A stretch of DNA of 64,000 bases from Symsagittifera roscoffensis (GCF_963678635.1 NC_087062.1:77317200-77381199), one strand, 5' to 3'. Counted from the first letter of the stretch, positions 1 through 12,220 are shown. Translations and numbers: made by a program. The notes: generated by a model from the letters alone, not told the origin.

Positions 1-1208
1 GTCCTGGTAGTCTTTCTGCTGGTTTCCAACGCATTTTTTACTGTAATCCAACTCGTCGTCTTGCTCTTCGTCCTTGTCGTAATACAGTCTAGTTGTCTAT
101 TTGGCTTAGTGCTAAAACAGTTTGAATATAAAATCAAAAAACATATGGATCGATAGGTTGTCACATCTTATTTCAAAAGCACACATCTTCACTCACTCTG
201 ATCATCGCTGATTTCATCCTCGCAGATCAAACTTGCCCTCCTCTGCTTCGCTCTGAATGGTAATTGGCACCCCTCATAAGTATCCCGCACGAAGTATTAA
301 CTTTTCCTAGTGGGAGAGAGCAGCTTTCATTTGAGCCCATAATTTCAATTGGCTCTTATCCTCTCCCAGCATCCAGGCGACAACACGTGCTCTGCAGTTC
401 TGTAGCAGTTGCTGAAGCCCTCCGTGCCACAGAACATGCAAGTCAGTTTCTTCAGTTTTGCATCCCTTTTCTCTCATCGCTTTTCAGCAAAATGGCGGAC
501 CATGTTGCTTTTTTGCGAAAATTGTAGGTCGCACTCTGAAAACGAAAAGAAAAACAAAACCAGTCAAGGACTAAATTTAGACAGTAAATTTTTTCAAATT
601 ATCGAATTTATTACAGAAATTGGTATGCGGACTATGATTAGGATACAACATCGTTAGCCCTCGTTGCAAAATTTATCAATTTTTATTACAATATACAGTG
701 TTTTGAAAGACAAACGTCTTTAAGGCCACAATAATTGTAATGCACGTTCACTTCGTTGTTTTAAAAGACGCGGATTTGATGCAGTGACCTCTGGTTTGGT
801 AGCAATTTTCTTTACCTGCAACCCATCAGACCCGTTAGTTTTCATAGATAAACTGAAAACTAAGCACAGTCGTCCTTTGCAAATAATCAGTAACACGAGG
901 TTATCTGAGATGCAACATATTTTTATTACCCTTGAAATCATTTATCACCCAATTTAATTTAAAAAAATGACACTTGAAGAAAAACGTTCAGGATGATGAT
1001 GGCCTTACTCTTGCACTCGTAGCTAGTCATATATCGGTTTAATCGGTAATGGATAGAGGACATCAAATCGAGAAAATAAAACCGAATCAGATATGAAAAT
1101 AATTTTAAATTAAATTGATAGGATCAACCGCGGTTTTTGAATACTAATAAATCAATTTCGTTTCAATAATAATAATTTAAATTACAATTCTTGACGGCAT
1201 ATTCAAAA
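1..1208. other. Intergenic, no gene recognised
   Basis: Several short open frames occur (for example 264-527 on plus and 720-941 on minus), but none has a domain, a signal peptide or a plausible exon structure. The stretch is AT-rich and unremarkable until the hairpin at 1209. Confidence 0.6.
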
Positions 1209-1292
1209 CAAAGTACCATAAAGGGGAAAAAATAATTGGATCCAAAACCGCGGTTTTGGATCTTTGTTATTTTCTCCCCTCTGGTACCTTTG
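1209..1292. repeat. 84-bp near-perfect palindrome
   Basis: The left half starts CAAAGTACC and the right half ends GGTACCTTTG. The arms fold about a central CCGCGG at 1248-1253 with only a few mismatches or bulges. A related CAACCGCGGTTTTTG motif lies at about 1128-1142. It could be a small foldback element or a palindromic MITE core. Confidence 0.75.
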
Positions 1293-1540
1293 TAACGACC
1301 CCCGTTGCCCACTATAGTAGGTTCAACCCAGGGAATATCACCCTATAAAGATATATCCCCTAACATGCCCCCACAAAAATTTTGTACCTTGTTAACTCCC
1401 TCCCTAATATTCCCCGACGAATTTTGTACCTTGTTAACTACCGCCCCCCCCTCCCATTGCAATAGGGGGAGAAATAGTTACCAAGATCCCCGGTTATTAT
1501 CCTCCTAAATCGATTGGGGAAATTGTACGGTTGATTTATT
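1293..1540. repeat. C-rich stretch with a short direct duplication
   Basis: The 17-base word ATTTTGTACCTTGTTAA occurs near 1379 and again near 1420, each followed by a C-rich segment. No gene is recognised. Confidence 0.5.
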
Positions 1541-1544
1541 GGTT

Positions 1545-1815
1545 TTTGTCAGTATTTGGGATTTTGCAGAATTGCAACGAACTATAATCAGTATTTGGGA
1601 TTTTGCAGAATTTTTTGTCAGTAATTGGGATTTTGTCGGTATTTAGCATTTTGCAGAACTGCAACAAACTATAATCAGTATTTCGGAATTTGCAGAATTT
1701 TTTTGTCAGTAATTGGGATTTTGTCGGTATTTAGGATTTTGCAGAACTGCAACAAACTATAATCAGTATTTCTGAATTTGCAGAATTTTTTGTCAGTAAT
1801 TGGGATTTTGTCACA
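1545..1815 (+). repeat. Tandem repeat, period 87-88 bp, about 3 copies
   Basis: The word ACTATAATCAGTATT recurs at 1581, 1668 and 1756, giving spacings of 87 and 88. Inside each unit CAGTAATTGGGATTTTGTC also recurs, so the unit itself grew from a shorter TTGGGATTTTG motif. Confidence 0.85.
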
Positions 1816-1954
1816 TTTTGTCGAATTGGTAATTCCACGGATATGGATCACTTAACACCCTGTATACTTTCATCACTGCACCTATTCCAAATTCAATTTG
1901 AAAACCTTCTAAATTCTTTCTACTGCACCTTTTTCGAACTCAGTTTCCGAGAAA

Positions 1955-2115
1955 CAATTCCGACAAACAAAACCGACACGAATATCGACAAAAACCGATA
2001 CGACTTGACGTACCGACATACGAATTGACAGACAAATAACCGACATACGAATCGGGACGAACAAACCGACGCGTACGAAACGACATACAAATGAACGAAT
2101 TGCACGATACAACAA
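1955..2115. repeat. Degenerate short repeat on CCGACATACGAAT
   Basis: At least ten loosely spaced variants of ACCGACATACGAA occur. The frames open here (1843-2178, both strands) are a by-product of the simple repeat and code for low-complexity peptide, so I do not call a gene. Confidence 0.6.
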
Positions 2116-2237
2116 ACTTATCCTCGATGACCGAGAAAAGTATGGAGCAACAATTGTGAAATCTCTATACGATAGCATCAGATAATAATCGAAAATTTGT
2201 AGACGCTAAATTTCTTTACGAAAAAGCAGGAAAAGAA

Positions 2238-5200
2238 TTGGCAAACAAATATCGAACAGTGCAAAGACTAGTTTCAGAAATGGTCGATGGAACTACATTG
2301 GAAGTTGACGATCTTGTACGAAAAATAGCAATACCACGGCAACGCAGTCATTCGATTGCAGTAGCAGCAGGAATCATGCAGATGTTAATTCTAGGGGGCT
2401 TCAAGGAAGTACCGTGGAACGAAAAATGGAGGAACCTGGTCAAGTTTCTCTTTTGAGAAACAACGAAACCCGAATACTCGCCTATTAGTGTTACAAACAA
2501 TCAGAACAGATCGACACCACCTTAGAACAGTTAGGAACCTCATCAAGAGCCCCGACATCAACAGAATCAGCAATCTCACATCCATTATCTCTTCCATCGC
2601 CCTCAGAACCATCAAGAAATTCAGCAACCGCATCCTTAAACAGGCACCACCATTTTCAATTTTCAAGCATGTCAGAAGAGAGCACTGGAGAAACTACATC
2701 AATGGCGCACTCCAAAAGGATCCGACAGACTTTGGCGCCAAGTTCTGCTTTATGTTCGATGCCATAGATTTAGCCTCCAAGGACTAATGGAAGAAGCTGG
2801 AAAGGTGGTCGCAAAAAGTGTATATTTACTTTTTCGACCCGTTTTATGATTACTCGCTGATTTAAGAAACGGGGGTTTTTGGAAGATTTCAAGTACGATT
2901 TGGCTAAAGCGACAAAAACTGGAAACGTTGACGAGATTATCAACACTACTCGATCTCGGCTTGAAATTACAGGCTTCGAATCATTCGTTCCTTCTCCTAT
3001 ACACGTTTGTCGAGCAACCGCCGAAGTAGTGGTTCACTTTACAAACTTCTGTAAGCCCGAGAAAACTTTTCTGGATGTCGAAGTGACCTAGTTTCTTGCG
3101 TCAAAGCAGTTGCGTTTCTTTCACTGAAAACCACGGAGCTTCAAGGATTAGGCGTGGATATATGGGGAGACCGCTGTGAGATTGGTGGTGTGGAGGTTAC
3201 CAGGCTCCTCGATGTCGACATTAGTGTACAGTCGACTCTCAGCGTTTTCTGTTTCGCAGGTAAGTCAATTTTGTTTTGGATTATATGTCTCGGCATCGCC
3301 TATGTTATATATAGTCAATATGGTTAAATTTATTTTTTCTTTAACTAAATTAGGCACTTTGGCTCCACGCAGTACTCTGTATCTTCCAAAAAAACAATAT
3401 TTATCAAATGGAGCAGAGCATAAATTAGTTCTGCGTACAGACAAAAGCCAGTGCGGAATTTAAGAGCAAATAGTTAATCAATGTAAATGGAATCCACAAC
3501 CAAGTCTTAACGCACTGAGAACTCAAGTTTGTGAATGTACCCCTTTGATGAATTTTATCAGTATTTGGAATGATCTTATCTTTTTGAGCCAGGTAGAAAA
3601 TCAACAACGAAATTCAAGTCTGCTCAAATTCAAATCGGATCTGCATGTCCATGCCTGCAAAACTGGATATTTTGTTTTTTCCTTACATAATCGACAAATC
3701 TTTTAGCGTACCGTGGAAAAGACAGCAGATACGCTATGGAGCAGAACGTTGGTGTCACCACAGCAGGTGACCAAGAATCGGGTTGGTTGTAGTGCCAAAC
3801 AATTTCCCTAAGACAGTTAGGAGCAAAGCTGACCTATAGTAGCGATTCACCATTTTTGTTGCGGCAGGTTATTGGTGTCTCTGATGAGCAGTCATCTGAT
3901 AGAGTCTCGAGGTACCCACTGTACGTGTCAAATGACACTACAGGCTTCCGTCCACTATTTTGCGAGCCAGATACTGGTAAAAGAATTGAACTCAATGTGC
4001 CTTTTCGAAAAGAGTTACCCAAGACGTCACTGGTCAGCATCGAAGAAATTCAATGCGTTTGTCGAGATGCCACCCACATGATTACACGATGTGTGGAAAC
4101 AGATCTTCGTTAAAGGGCACAAAAAACAACTGATGATTTGCATCCTCACGAAAAGGTTGTCATTCAGCGCTTTGAGGAAAGTTTGACCAGACGGGGGGCC
4201 AAAAAGCCAATTTTTCATTTCACCACCGTCTCGATAAGAGGAACAGACAAAGCTGGAAAAGTGGTGGCAGTCTCTGTTTCTGGAATCTGTGCGCTGACTG
4301 TCATCGCTTACAAGGAAGAAATGAAAGAGGCTAGCACAGAAATGGAAGATCTCAATGGAAGAGTATGGAAAAAAGAAGTTGTTGTTCGCCCCAAAGAAAA
4401 TGCAGATATGTACGTTAAGTCTGTGAAAGTGCTACAAGCCATCTAACCGAGTCTCGTCTCAAAAATTTCTGGAAAAGGCCTCGGGTGCATCACCACCAAA
4501 GATGCCAGTGAACTTTTGAGAAAAAGCTTGAATGAATGCACGAATTTACTGGGATTCAGAGGTGATTTTAACGCTTCAGAGTACGAAAAGTGGGCTAAAA
4601 TATACTATCAAAATTCGGTGCTCATCTTTGGAGAGCAAGGATTGACCCCTACAAACTAAAATTACTCCTAATGCCAGAGCTTGTGGTGAGCAATTTTATA
4701 CGAAGTCCCTGGGAAGATTTCTGCAAAAAAGCCAACCACCATGCGAACAAGGATTTCCAAAGTAGGACAATGCGAGGCGGAGGAAGATTGCATAACCAAG
4801 ACCCATTGTTCCTCGAAAGTTTTTTTTTTCATTCGGCAAGCTCATCAAATCTGGCAAGTGCACACGTAGTTTTCTAAACAATGCGGGAAACGTCTTGGTA
4901 GGAACCAATCCTATCCCTTCGTATTTACCATTATGTCAAAAAAGTCTAGAATTTCCAAAAATTGCCGTCGGTGAAAAGCGTCCATCTAGTTTGCTGCTTT
5001 CTGGTTTGCGATTTCATGTGTTGGGTACTTTCAGATGTACAGCGGCAGCAGTTGCGGGAAAGAAAGCAAAACCGAATCTAACACCACAAGCTATGGTGGA
5101 AAAATGGATCCATGATTTAGAAGGTACTGTCCTAACCAAAGACAAAGCTCAAACCATTTTTCGGGAAGATTCCAAGACACCCAACTGCTTTTTTCTGCTG

Positions 5201-5640
5201 AAAGATGACAAAAATTTGGTCAAAGGAACGATGACTGTAGAGGAACGGTTACAAAACCGAGTAGTTGGAAACAAGTTAACAACTGATTTGGAATCTAGTG
5301 ATACTGGGCAAAAACCAAACGAAACAGCTGGCAAAAAAACTGTCACCTGCAGCCATCCAGTGCCATAAGTTTGTGGGTAGTGATTTCAAGTTTTTGAAGC
5401 TAGAATACTTAGTTGACTCTCCTTACTCTGATCAATTATTGATCCGACATCTTACCAGCTACATCCGGGGAGTAATTTTTCAGCTATTTACGTCAATGAC
5501 AAGCGTTCGCGTTTGATGAAGCAAGGTCAAACTGGCGTTGAAAGTAAGGTTTCTGCAATCGCGGCTTTAACGAAACATAGAGCTGAAAAATCGCTTCAGA
5601 TTCCAAATACTGAGCCCCAAGTACCCCCTCCGTGTAGCTG
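2238..5640 (+). pseudogene. Decayed multi-exon gene, family not recognised
   Basis: The plus strand carries a succession of protein-like frames: 2238-2456, 2810-3256, 3460-3705, about 3700-4660 and 4671-5640. From about 3700 to 4660 one frame is open except for TAG near 3800, TAA at 4111-4113, TAA at 4444-4446 and a final stop near 4657. A block just after this includes NHHANKDFQSRTMRGGG (about 4731-4790), which looks like a conserved core, but I cannot attach a family name. Codon-like composition and a canonical intron at 3257-3353 argue that this was a spliced host or captured gene and not random sequence. The N-terminal frames (2238-2787) are less certain to belong to it. Every long stretch is broken by stops or shifts, so I call a pseudogene. 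It could also be part of an undescribed transposon. Confidence 0.5.
3257..3353 (+). other. Candidate short intron
   Basis: The donor CAG|GTAAGT at 3254-3262 matches the consensus exactly. About 95 bases on, a pyrimidine-rich run with TTCTTTAAC leads to the acceptor AAATTAG|G at about 3353. The upstream exon frame (ending near CTGTTTCGCAG) is protein-like. The sizes fit compact invertebrate introns. Confidence 0.5.
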
Positions 5641-7057
5641 AACAAAATCAGCTCACAAAAATTCCGCATACGAGAACGCGTTTTATAGTTTATTGGCTTT
5701 TTATTTGAAAAACGCTGATTATAGTTTATTTGCTTTACTTTTTACTAAGCGGTCATTGCTGCTTGATTGTTAGTTTTTTATCCTAAGTTATAAGTCTCAC
5801 CTTTGATCATCAAGTTTTCTTGACAAACATTATAGTAGAAACAATAGTTAGAAAAGGTATGAAATAATTAGCAGGATTAAATACAAAGCACAGGGTTATT
5901 AGATTATATAGATGAATCGAACAGCTTAAAGAAATATACCTATGTGGGGAGGGTTTATCTAATCTTATTTGTTCAACAATATTTTATCTCCTTAAGAAGG
6001 TCGACGATTGTGTAGTGTTCTGGGGTCACCCTTGGTTGAGTCCACTTCTGCACTTCTGTTGGGTCGTCAGCTGTTTTCTTGTCCTTTTCGTCCTTCTGAT
6101 CCGGGTTTCCTCGATTGTACATATCTCGATTTATGGTTTTTATCAAATTTAAAAAGAGTATTTTTTCTCTATTTTATTTGGAAAAAGACTATGTTTGTGT
6201 AAAAGAGAAAAAGAAAAAACTATAATTTTTGATAATGAAGCTGTTAAGAGATAAGACTCGCTGCTAACTTCAGACCATGAAACACTGAAGATTTCAGGCC
6301 AGTCCTTTTGCTCGGAAGCATAAACCGGCGGCTGATTCAATCTTTAGGTATTCAGGTTTCACCTATTCCTTTCTTCTCCCTATCTTATTAGGGATTTTTC
6401 AACTAGTTTTTATTTGATTTTTTTCAAATTAAACATCTTTAAATTATTAGTCCCCTTTGATTAAGACCGCAGCCTTCAGTTTTTTCTTAGTTACTCTCTC
6501 TGATGCATCACATTGCAGGTGCATCTCTGCTTAATCAAAGCAAAGAGAATTGCGGTGCAGCCGGCAAGACTGCTGAATTTTTAACCATCCTGTTTCAAGT
6601 TAAAGACAAAAGGGACGTGTCTATAACCGTCGCCCTTTTAAAATACTGAGCATGAAAAAATGGGAAAAATTGAACAAGTTTTTAACAGTAGTGGATTTTC
6701 AAAACAAGATTTTATAGTCCTTATAAGAATAAATCAGTCAATATCTGATTTAGTGAAAAGATGTTCTAATTTGAACGGCACGCTCCAATTTAGAATTGGG
6801 TCGTTAAATAAACAATTACGACAATGGTCTTTTGTCCTTGTAATATTCCCAATACTACAACTTGTTTTTGCGGGGACGTGCACTTTCGTGGACATCAGTA
6901 TCATATTTGTACCATCTTTGGACGACAATGAAACTAAGTGGCTCCCAGATGATACCTTCAGCATAATTCCGATTAACTCTCACCTCTGAAAAAAGTGAGA
7001 GGGACCCAAGTAGCTGTTTTATATTATCTCACGTAATATTTACTCATAAATTGATAT
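5641..7057. other. Intergenic, no gene supported
   Basis: A 109-codon plus-strand frame (6660-6989) starts with ATG and has one hydrophobic stretch but no homology I recognise. Its complementary strand is equally open, so it is not called. A perfect 11-bp inverted repeat CTTTGATTAAG / CTTAATCAAAG flanks about 65 bases near 6455-6541. Confidence 0.5.
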
Positions 7058-7263
7058 ATTAGAGTGCGACACTTTGTTTTTATTGATTCCACAAACTGTT
7101 AGCGGATTCCGCAGCTTGTAAGTGAGATGTCCAGCAATAATCAGCTTGAACAATAGCTAGCTAGAAAAACGAATGCTTACATTACGAACAAATACTTAAC
7201 CATCGTCTATGGAATCCGCGAACAAATCTTAAATCATTACTTAAATAATTCCTGGATATATCC
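7058..7263 (+). repeat. 206-bp dispersed repeat, copy 1
   Basis: It aligns over its full length, from TTAGAGTGCGAC to CTGGATAT, with 8078-8283. Internal words include GATTCCACAAACTGTTAG and GCTAGCTAGAA. A partial third copy lies at about 7340-7435. The same GGATTCCACAAACTG words return at 12700-12740, so this is a family of short interspersed elements. Confidence 0.8.
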
Positions 7264-8077
7264 TTTTCGAAATTAAATATAAATTTGAAAATTTGATTCA
7301 AATGACTATTTTGGTTTGTAAATCCGTATTTTCATAACCCAGCAGCATTGAGCAATGAATATATAACTAGAACAACGAATGCGGAATTTACGAACAAATA
7401 CTTAACCATTGTCTGTGCAAGTCTTTATAGCCGTGTCAAAAACAGTCACGCCCGCGGTTTAACGCAACCAATTGAAACTGTCAAACCAAACAATTCGATT
7501 TGTTAAATTGAATCTTATTTTTACAAAATGCTTAGGGACAAGGAAAATTAACAATGATAATGACTTCGGTTCAACTCGGATAAATTAAATTTTATGTATT
7601 AGCTGTTATTGTAAGAACTCATTCCGATTTCATTATAGGGTATTAACAGTGACAACTAATCCTAGTTTGAAATTCAAAACCATGGCATGCTGCGAATCAA
7701 TTCGTGAACGCCCTAGAATGTAAATTCGAATTGATTCGTAGCCTCCATATGTTCAAATTTGAAGCTATTAAAATAAGGTTTAACTTCGATTTTTCATATG
7801 GATATTTTTATTTTTTCCCATCGGTCGATCATTCATTTTTTAATGTTGCTTTAGATTAGACATTTGTAAATCATTCTTGATCATGTTATTCTTTTAATTT
7901 CTCATTTATTCGATAATTAAATTGATTCGAAAACTGATAATAAAAGAAAGATTTTTTCGTCCTCGGGTTTTTGCCAGTTGGGCTGTACTCCCCGTATAGT
8001 GTTGTATATTGTTAATTCATTAATGTTCTCTAAATTGTATCTAAATTCAAATTCCAATCTCATTTTTAAACTATTGT
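7264..8077. other. Spacer between the two 206-bp repeats
   Basis: It contains the partial third copy (about 7340-7435) and otherwise only AT-rich sequence with no open frame of note. If the flanking repeats are termini of one element, this would be its interior. Confidence 0.5.
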
Positions 8078-8283
8078 ATTAGAGCGCGACAGTTTGTTTT
8101 TATTGATTCCACAAACTGTTAGCGGATTCCGCAGATTGTAAGTAAGATTTCCAGCAATAACCAGCTTGAACAGTGGCTAGCTAGAAGAACGATTGCGGAA
8201 ATTACGAACCAATACTTAATCATTGTCTGTGGAAACCACGAAAAAATATTAAACCATTACTTAACTAAATTCGTGGATATACC
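8078..8283 (+). repeat. 206-bp dispersed repeat, copy 2
   Basis: This is a direct-orientation partner of 7058-7263 with the same length and scattered substitutions (for example GCGCGACAG against GTGCGACAC). No terminal inverted repeat or target duplication was evident by eye. Confidence 0.8.
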
Positions 8284-8550
8284 AATTAATAATTTAAACA
8301 TTTAATTGAAAACGGCCATTTCCATTTTTAAATTTTTGCTCATTCGCATTTTATTGTTGCTATAAAAGTGAAATCATGAACACAAACGCAAACTCTTTTA
8401 AATTCGAACAAAACGAGTTTAAAGTTTTGTAGAAAATCCAAAATCCATTTAACTGCTGTCGTCAAACAACGCTTAAGCAACTTTATCTCCATAGTCAAAG
8501 CGCAGTTGCTTGAAAGGTACAGTGTATCTCCTGGCTTTTAGGATGACTAT

Positions 8551-9090
8551 TCATTCATCTATGCGGGAAACTACAACTTCTACCATCTTCATAATGGCCT
8601 CGTTTTTCTTCTGGGTGGCGTGGTTCGCTAAAAGACCCAGGCAAACACTCCATTTATGTAACGGGCACTCCTCATTTGAAGCGTCGATCAATCGCCTAGG
8701 AGGACCCGCAATTTGCAATACGTATTCACTTAGAACTCCTGGTTGGAGGCAGTACTGGTCGGCATTCATGTTGGTGACTACTTTGCCGTGGAAATCCACC
8801 AACACTTCATCTTTCTTGAAAAATTGCAAAGCAATCAAACAGTAAAAAAAGTCAAAACTACTGATTCAAAAAAAATGAAATTTTATTAATACGATATATT
8901 TATCGAGTCATTAAACTTTTAAAGTACCTCTTCCAAAGACGGGAAATATCACATCACATATGCCGACCCAGCTATGGGTCAATGCACGACTCTGCAACTC
9001 TTCCTGAACCTCATATGGAAAGCTCTCAATATCGTTGGCGGTATGTTTCAGGCTTCAAACTTTCTCCTTGATCCATCATTGAGCAGCTTC
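8551..9090 (-). pseudogene. SET-domain lysine methyltransferase relic (KMT5A-like)
   Basis: The minus strand at 8838-8551 encodes about 95 residues with the order expected of a SET domain: FFKKDEVLVDFHGKVV (the YHG-type segment), LIDASNEECPLHKWS and GLLANHATQKKN (the counterpart of the family's GR-NHS--N signature). Upstream on the same strand (about 9050-8930) another frame gives a peptide containing SWVGICDVIFPVFGRG, which fits the segment just before SET. SET domains transfer methyl groups from S-adenosylmethionine to lysine, typically on histones. The two pieces are out of frame with stops between them. The conserved arginine and serine of the NHS signature are replaced, so this copy is probably dead. 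Whether it was a host gene or transposon cargo is open. Confidence 0.5.
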
Positions 9091-9171
9091 GCCACATGGT
9101 CAACCGCCTTCTTCAGGTCATGGGTTGCCCACTTCTGCTTTCAGTAAAAGTTTTTAACTTTACTTGACAGC

Positions 9172-9354
9172 TCATGTCGTCATCTGCTGAACGAAGATCT
9201 GTGCGCGCTGCACCTGGCGAACGTAACGTTGAGAGTCATGTCGGGATCGCACTGCCAACAGAACCTCTTCGTAGGTGTATCTGTTCAAATTCTGGTGAAC
9301 TTCTGAAGCTTGCTTCCTCAGCTTTTCCATCTCGAACTTAGGGTTGGTAGACAA
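9172..9354 (-). pseudogene. Short charged frame upstream of the SET relic
   Basis: This 60-codon ATG-started minus-strand frame is rich in K, R, E and Q and has helical character. It lies just upstream of, and in the same orientation as, the SET-domain relic. The stretch between them (about 9160-9090) also reads as a protein-like peptide. It may be the N-terminal part of the same decayed gene, but no motif proves it. Confidence 0.25.
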
Positions 9355-10173
9355 GACAGAGCTGTTCCAGATTTATGATGCTAATCTATAAAAAAAAACG
9401 AAAACAAGGTCAATTGTTTTTTGTGGGTCAAGGATCCGTTTCTTTTATCGGCGCCGTCATTCGACTTCTGAAAATTCTGTAAAATGACTTCTCTGAGAGT
9501 CTCGTTTATTATCGCGTTTCTGGCTCGGGAGGTTTTTCCAGGTTGCTAAAATTGAATTTGATTTAGTTTCAATGTTTGGTTCACCAAAACCTATTAGTCT
9601 TGTGTAATGTGTTTCTTTTGAAGTTTTTTTGCCTTCAACTTTTAGTTTCGCCTACATTATCTGGCTCTGCATGATTCCTTTTGCGGCTTTCTGTGGGGTC
9701 GTCATTCCTGTAGTCTTGCGATTCCGTGAGATCATCGGCTCGTGGTTCCGTGGGAGTGTATGTTCGTCATGCGGTTGTGTTTCAACTTCTCGATAGTGTG
9801 GAAAAGCCGATGGCCATAGAGAAGATGAGAATGAACTGACTCCGATTTAGCGGCAAAGCTCCCATCACTTATCAGCACCAATTTAATCAAAACACCAAGA
9901 TATCAAGATAAGAGTCCACCAAGGAATAGCTCCGACACTTTCCACTCTTTTTAGCACACCAGGCTACTAGCATCTATGCAATAATGACTGATTAACCATA
10001 CGACAGATAAATGATAATGAAGGCGTCATACTGATAAGTGGAACTAGACAGTGCAGTTCTTATCAGTGAAGCCGTCATTATAAGTGACGCATTAGTCCTG
10101 CATCAGGGAAACTGTCATTAGTCATTTTTGAACCAAGAATCATTTCATTTCAATCATACAATCGCTCCTCATC
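9355..10173. other. Intergenic, no gene recognised
   Basis: There are no long frames. At 10020-10095 there are short repeated words (GTCATACTGATAAGTG, GTCATTATAAGTGACG). Confidence 0.5.
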
Positions 10174-10870
10174 ATGCTAATCAGAACTTTTCGGGTAAAG
10201 GAAAAAGTACAAGTCCTCGATGCCGTCACTTCCAACTGGGAAAGAGCTGTAATTTTATCCTTAATCAAAGGTATCCTTTGGAGCGTAAAGATTATTTGGT
10301 CTCATTGGCCGGGAAATGCCATCTTTAGTGTCCCAGAAGACGGCAAAGAAAACGCAGCAGCCTGGAGTATAGGAAAATTCCACGAACACAGTGATACTTG
10401 TGTCTTCAGCGGAAGGCGGAATTCGAGAAAAAAAAAACTGTCGTTCAACCCCAGACGGCTGTACAGGGACTCGATGGTCTTTTTTGAACATGCTGGGAGT
10501 GTCAAAAAAGGAATTGTCATCATTAACGACCCTTTCGTGTCCAAGTGCACATTTCGTTTCGTCGGCAAACCTCAGGATACTGCGGGGAGTGGACCATCAT
10601 GCTGTGGCACTTTATACGTTATGTACTCCGAGTTGAGAATCGAGTCACAAGGTGAGTCAAAAGGAAACGAGTCGTCGGAGAATCACTGTCAGACGATTTC
10701 ATAAAAGTCATGATTAAGGATGCTGAGAAATTCAGACCCGAACAAAAACACTCAGAGCCCAAGGCCAAAAAAACAAACAAGGAGGAAAAACCGCAGGAAG
10801 ATATTTTGAGTTGCCAGAAAATGACTTTCCCTTGAAACTTGCTCCATTCATCAACGGTGTAATACAGGTA
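10174..10870 (+). pseudogene. Unknown protein fragment, possible upstream exons of the 11.1-11.8 kb gene
   Basis: A 176-codon plus-strand frame (10174-10704) reads as globular protein: a K/V-rich start (VKEKVQVLDAV), a tryptophan-rich middle (IIWSHWPGN) and a hydrophobic block (KKGIVIINDPF). I do not recognise the family. Past its stop the other frames stay open to about 10870, ending at a candidate donor ACAG|GTAAAA. A second donor-like CAAG|GTGAGT lies near 10650. Polarity and spacing suggest it belongs with the exons at 11085-11774. However, the intron phase at 10868 does not obviously fit the next exon, so either the model is incomplete or the gene has decayed. Confidence 0.35.
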
Positions 10871-11084
10871 AAATTATCGTGTAACTAATCAAATGTGTAA
10901 CTAATCTACTAATTGATCACATCCAACTATCCTTATATTCTGTATGGTCATCGATTTCATCTCATATCCTGAAAACTTATAATGCATTTCCGGATGCAAC
11001 TGATTCTTATTTTTATCGGTATTTAATAATTTATTATACCTTATTCTAATTATACGCCGTATTCTAATTGTGATGTTAGCTAGG

Positions 11085-11774
11085 ATCGACTATCTTGGAT
11101 CCGGAGAAAAGCTTCGTGTTGATTATTTGAAACTGGATTATTCGAAGAAACGAGCACTTGCTGGAATGATTTCCATCGAAAATGCGGATGTCACCCTGAG
11201 CTTGCTGAAGAAGATTTTTTGGTAAGTAGCTGTTTGTTTTAATTTCGTTGTTTTTCCAAAAACAAAAATGATTTTTTCTTTTAATCCCTGTGCTTTGTTT
11301 TAGAACAATTTTAGCTGCGATCTGAGTGATATTACTCATCCAATTAGCCAAATTTTTGCGACATTTTCGGCAATAAAACGATGCGTTGCTTTGATGAGGA
11401 AAAACAGGGCAAACTTTCATACTGGTTCCAGCTACACCAGTAACCAGAAAGGCCATTGGTTTATCATGCACACAGTGTGCTGCTTAATTGTTGGGCAGTA
11501 TAACCTCAAGACTTTTTGGATGCCATCAATCTTGGGATTCTGTGCTGGAGAAACGTGGGATTTGTTGCCAACAAAAAACGAACGTGAGCTAGACACTCTG
11601 ATCAAATCTCTCAAGTTCAACGATCACAGAGATTTCCTCAAGGGCACAATCCGATGCCATATAAATGAAGGCCGTGGTAGATATGCCGTCGAAGATAACT
11701 ACCGAGAAGTATTTAGACATAATATGGCCAAGTCCGCCCAGGATTTGTTTTATGATTTGGAATGCACAATTTGA
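11085..11774 (+). CDS. Two 3' exons of an unknown gene, intron in frame
   Basis: Exon A (about 11085-11220) is open for about 45 codons and ends ATTTTTTG|GTAAGT, a strong donor. Exon B begins after the TTTTAG at about 11315, so the split codon gives Cys and the frame stays open for about 150 codons to a TGA at 11772-11774. The intron is about 95 bp. The peptide is soluble-looking, with one mildly hydrophobic stretch (HWFIMHTVCCLIVG) and a charged end. No known domain is recognised. A preserved splice phase together with an uninterrupted terminal exon is the best evidence in the window for a possibly working host exon pair. Upstream exons are uncertain (10174-10870), and the acceptor before exon A (near 11080) was not settled. 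A decayed duplicate is the alternative. Confidence 0.45.
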
Positions 11775-12220
11775 ACTGTGTATACTGTTTGTTGTCATAA
11801 CTGTTTGTTGTTATTTGAGCTCTTTAAATTAACCGTAGTTTGCCGTGTTCTTCTTACTGGATGCAGTCTGAAAAATATGCCGGCTCGTCAAAGTCGCTCA
11901 TAAAGAGTAAACTATCTATTTGGTGTCATTTGCTCATCAAAATTAAATTATCTATTAGGAGAAACTATTTCGAATAAGTCCGTTTTAGATAAAAAAATAA
12001 CATAACTTGAACAAGTACAGCCAAAATAATTGTTGATTGCAAAAACAAAAAAAGTTCCCGAAAATTTTGCCTTATCAAACAATATGTTGGCAATTTGAAA
12101 ACACTCAAAAAAGGCTAAGCTAAAGTATTTATATTTTAAATGAATTAGATGATTGAAAAGAATTGATTAATTTAGATGCGAGTTTACTTCATAAGTTTGT
12201 TCAATTTGTTCACTTTGCAG
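11775..12220. other. Intergenic, no gene recognised
   Basis: AT-rich. It could hold the 3' UTR of the 11085-11774 exons; I saw no clear AATAAA in a decisive place. Confidence 0.4.
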
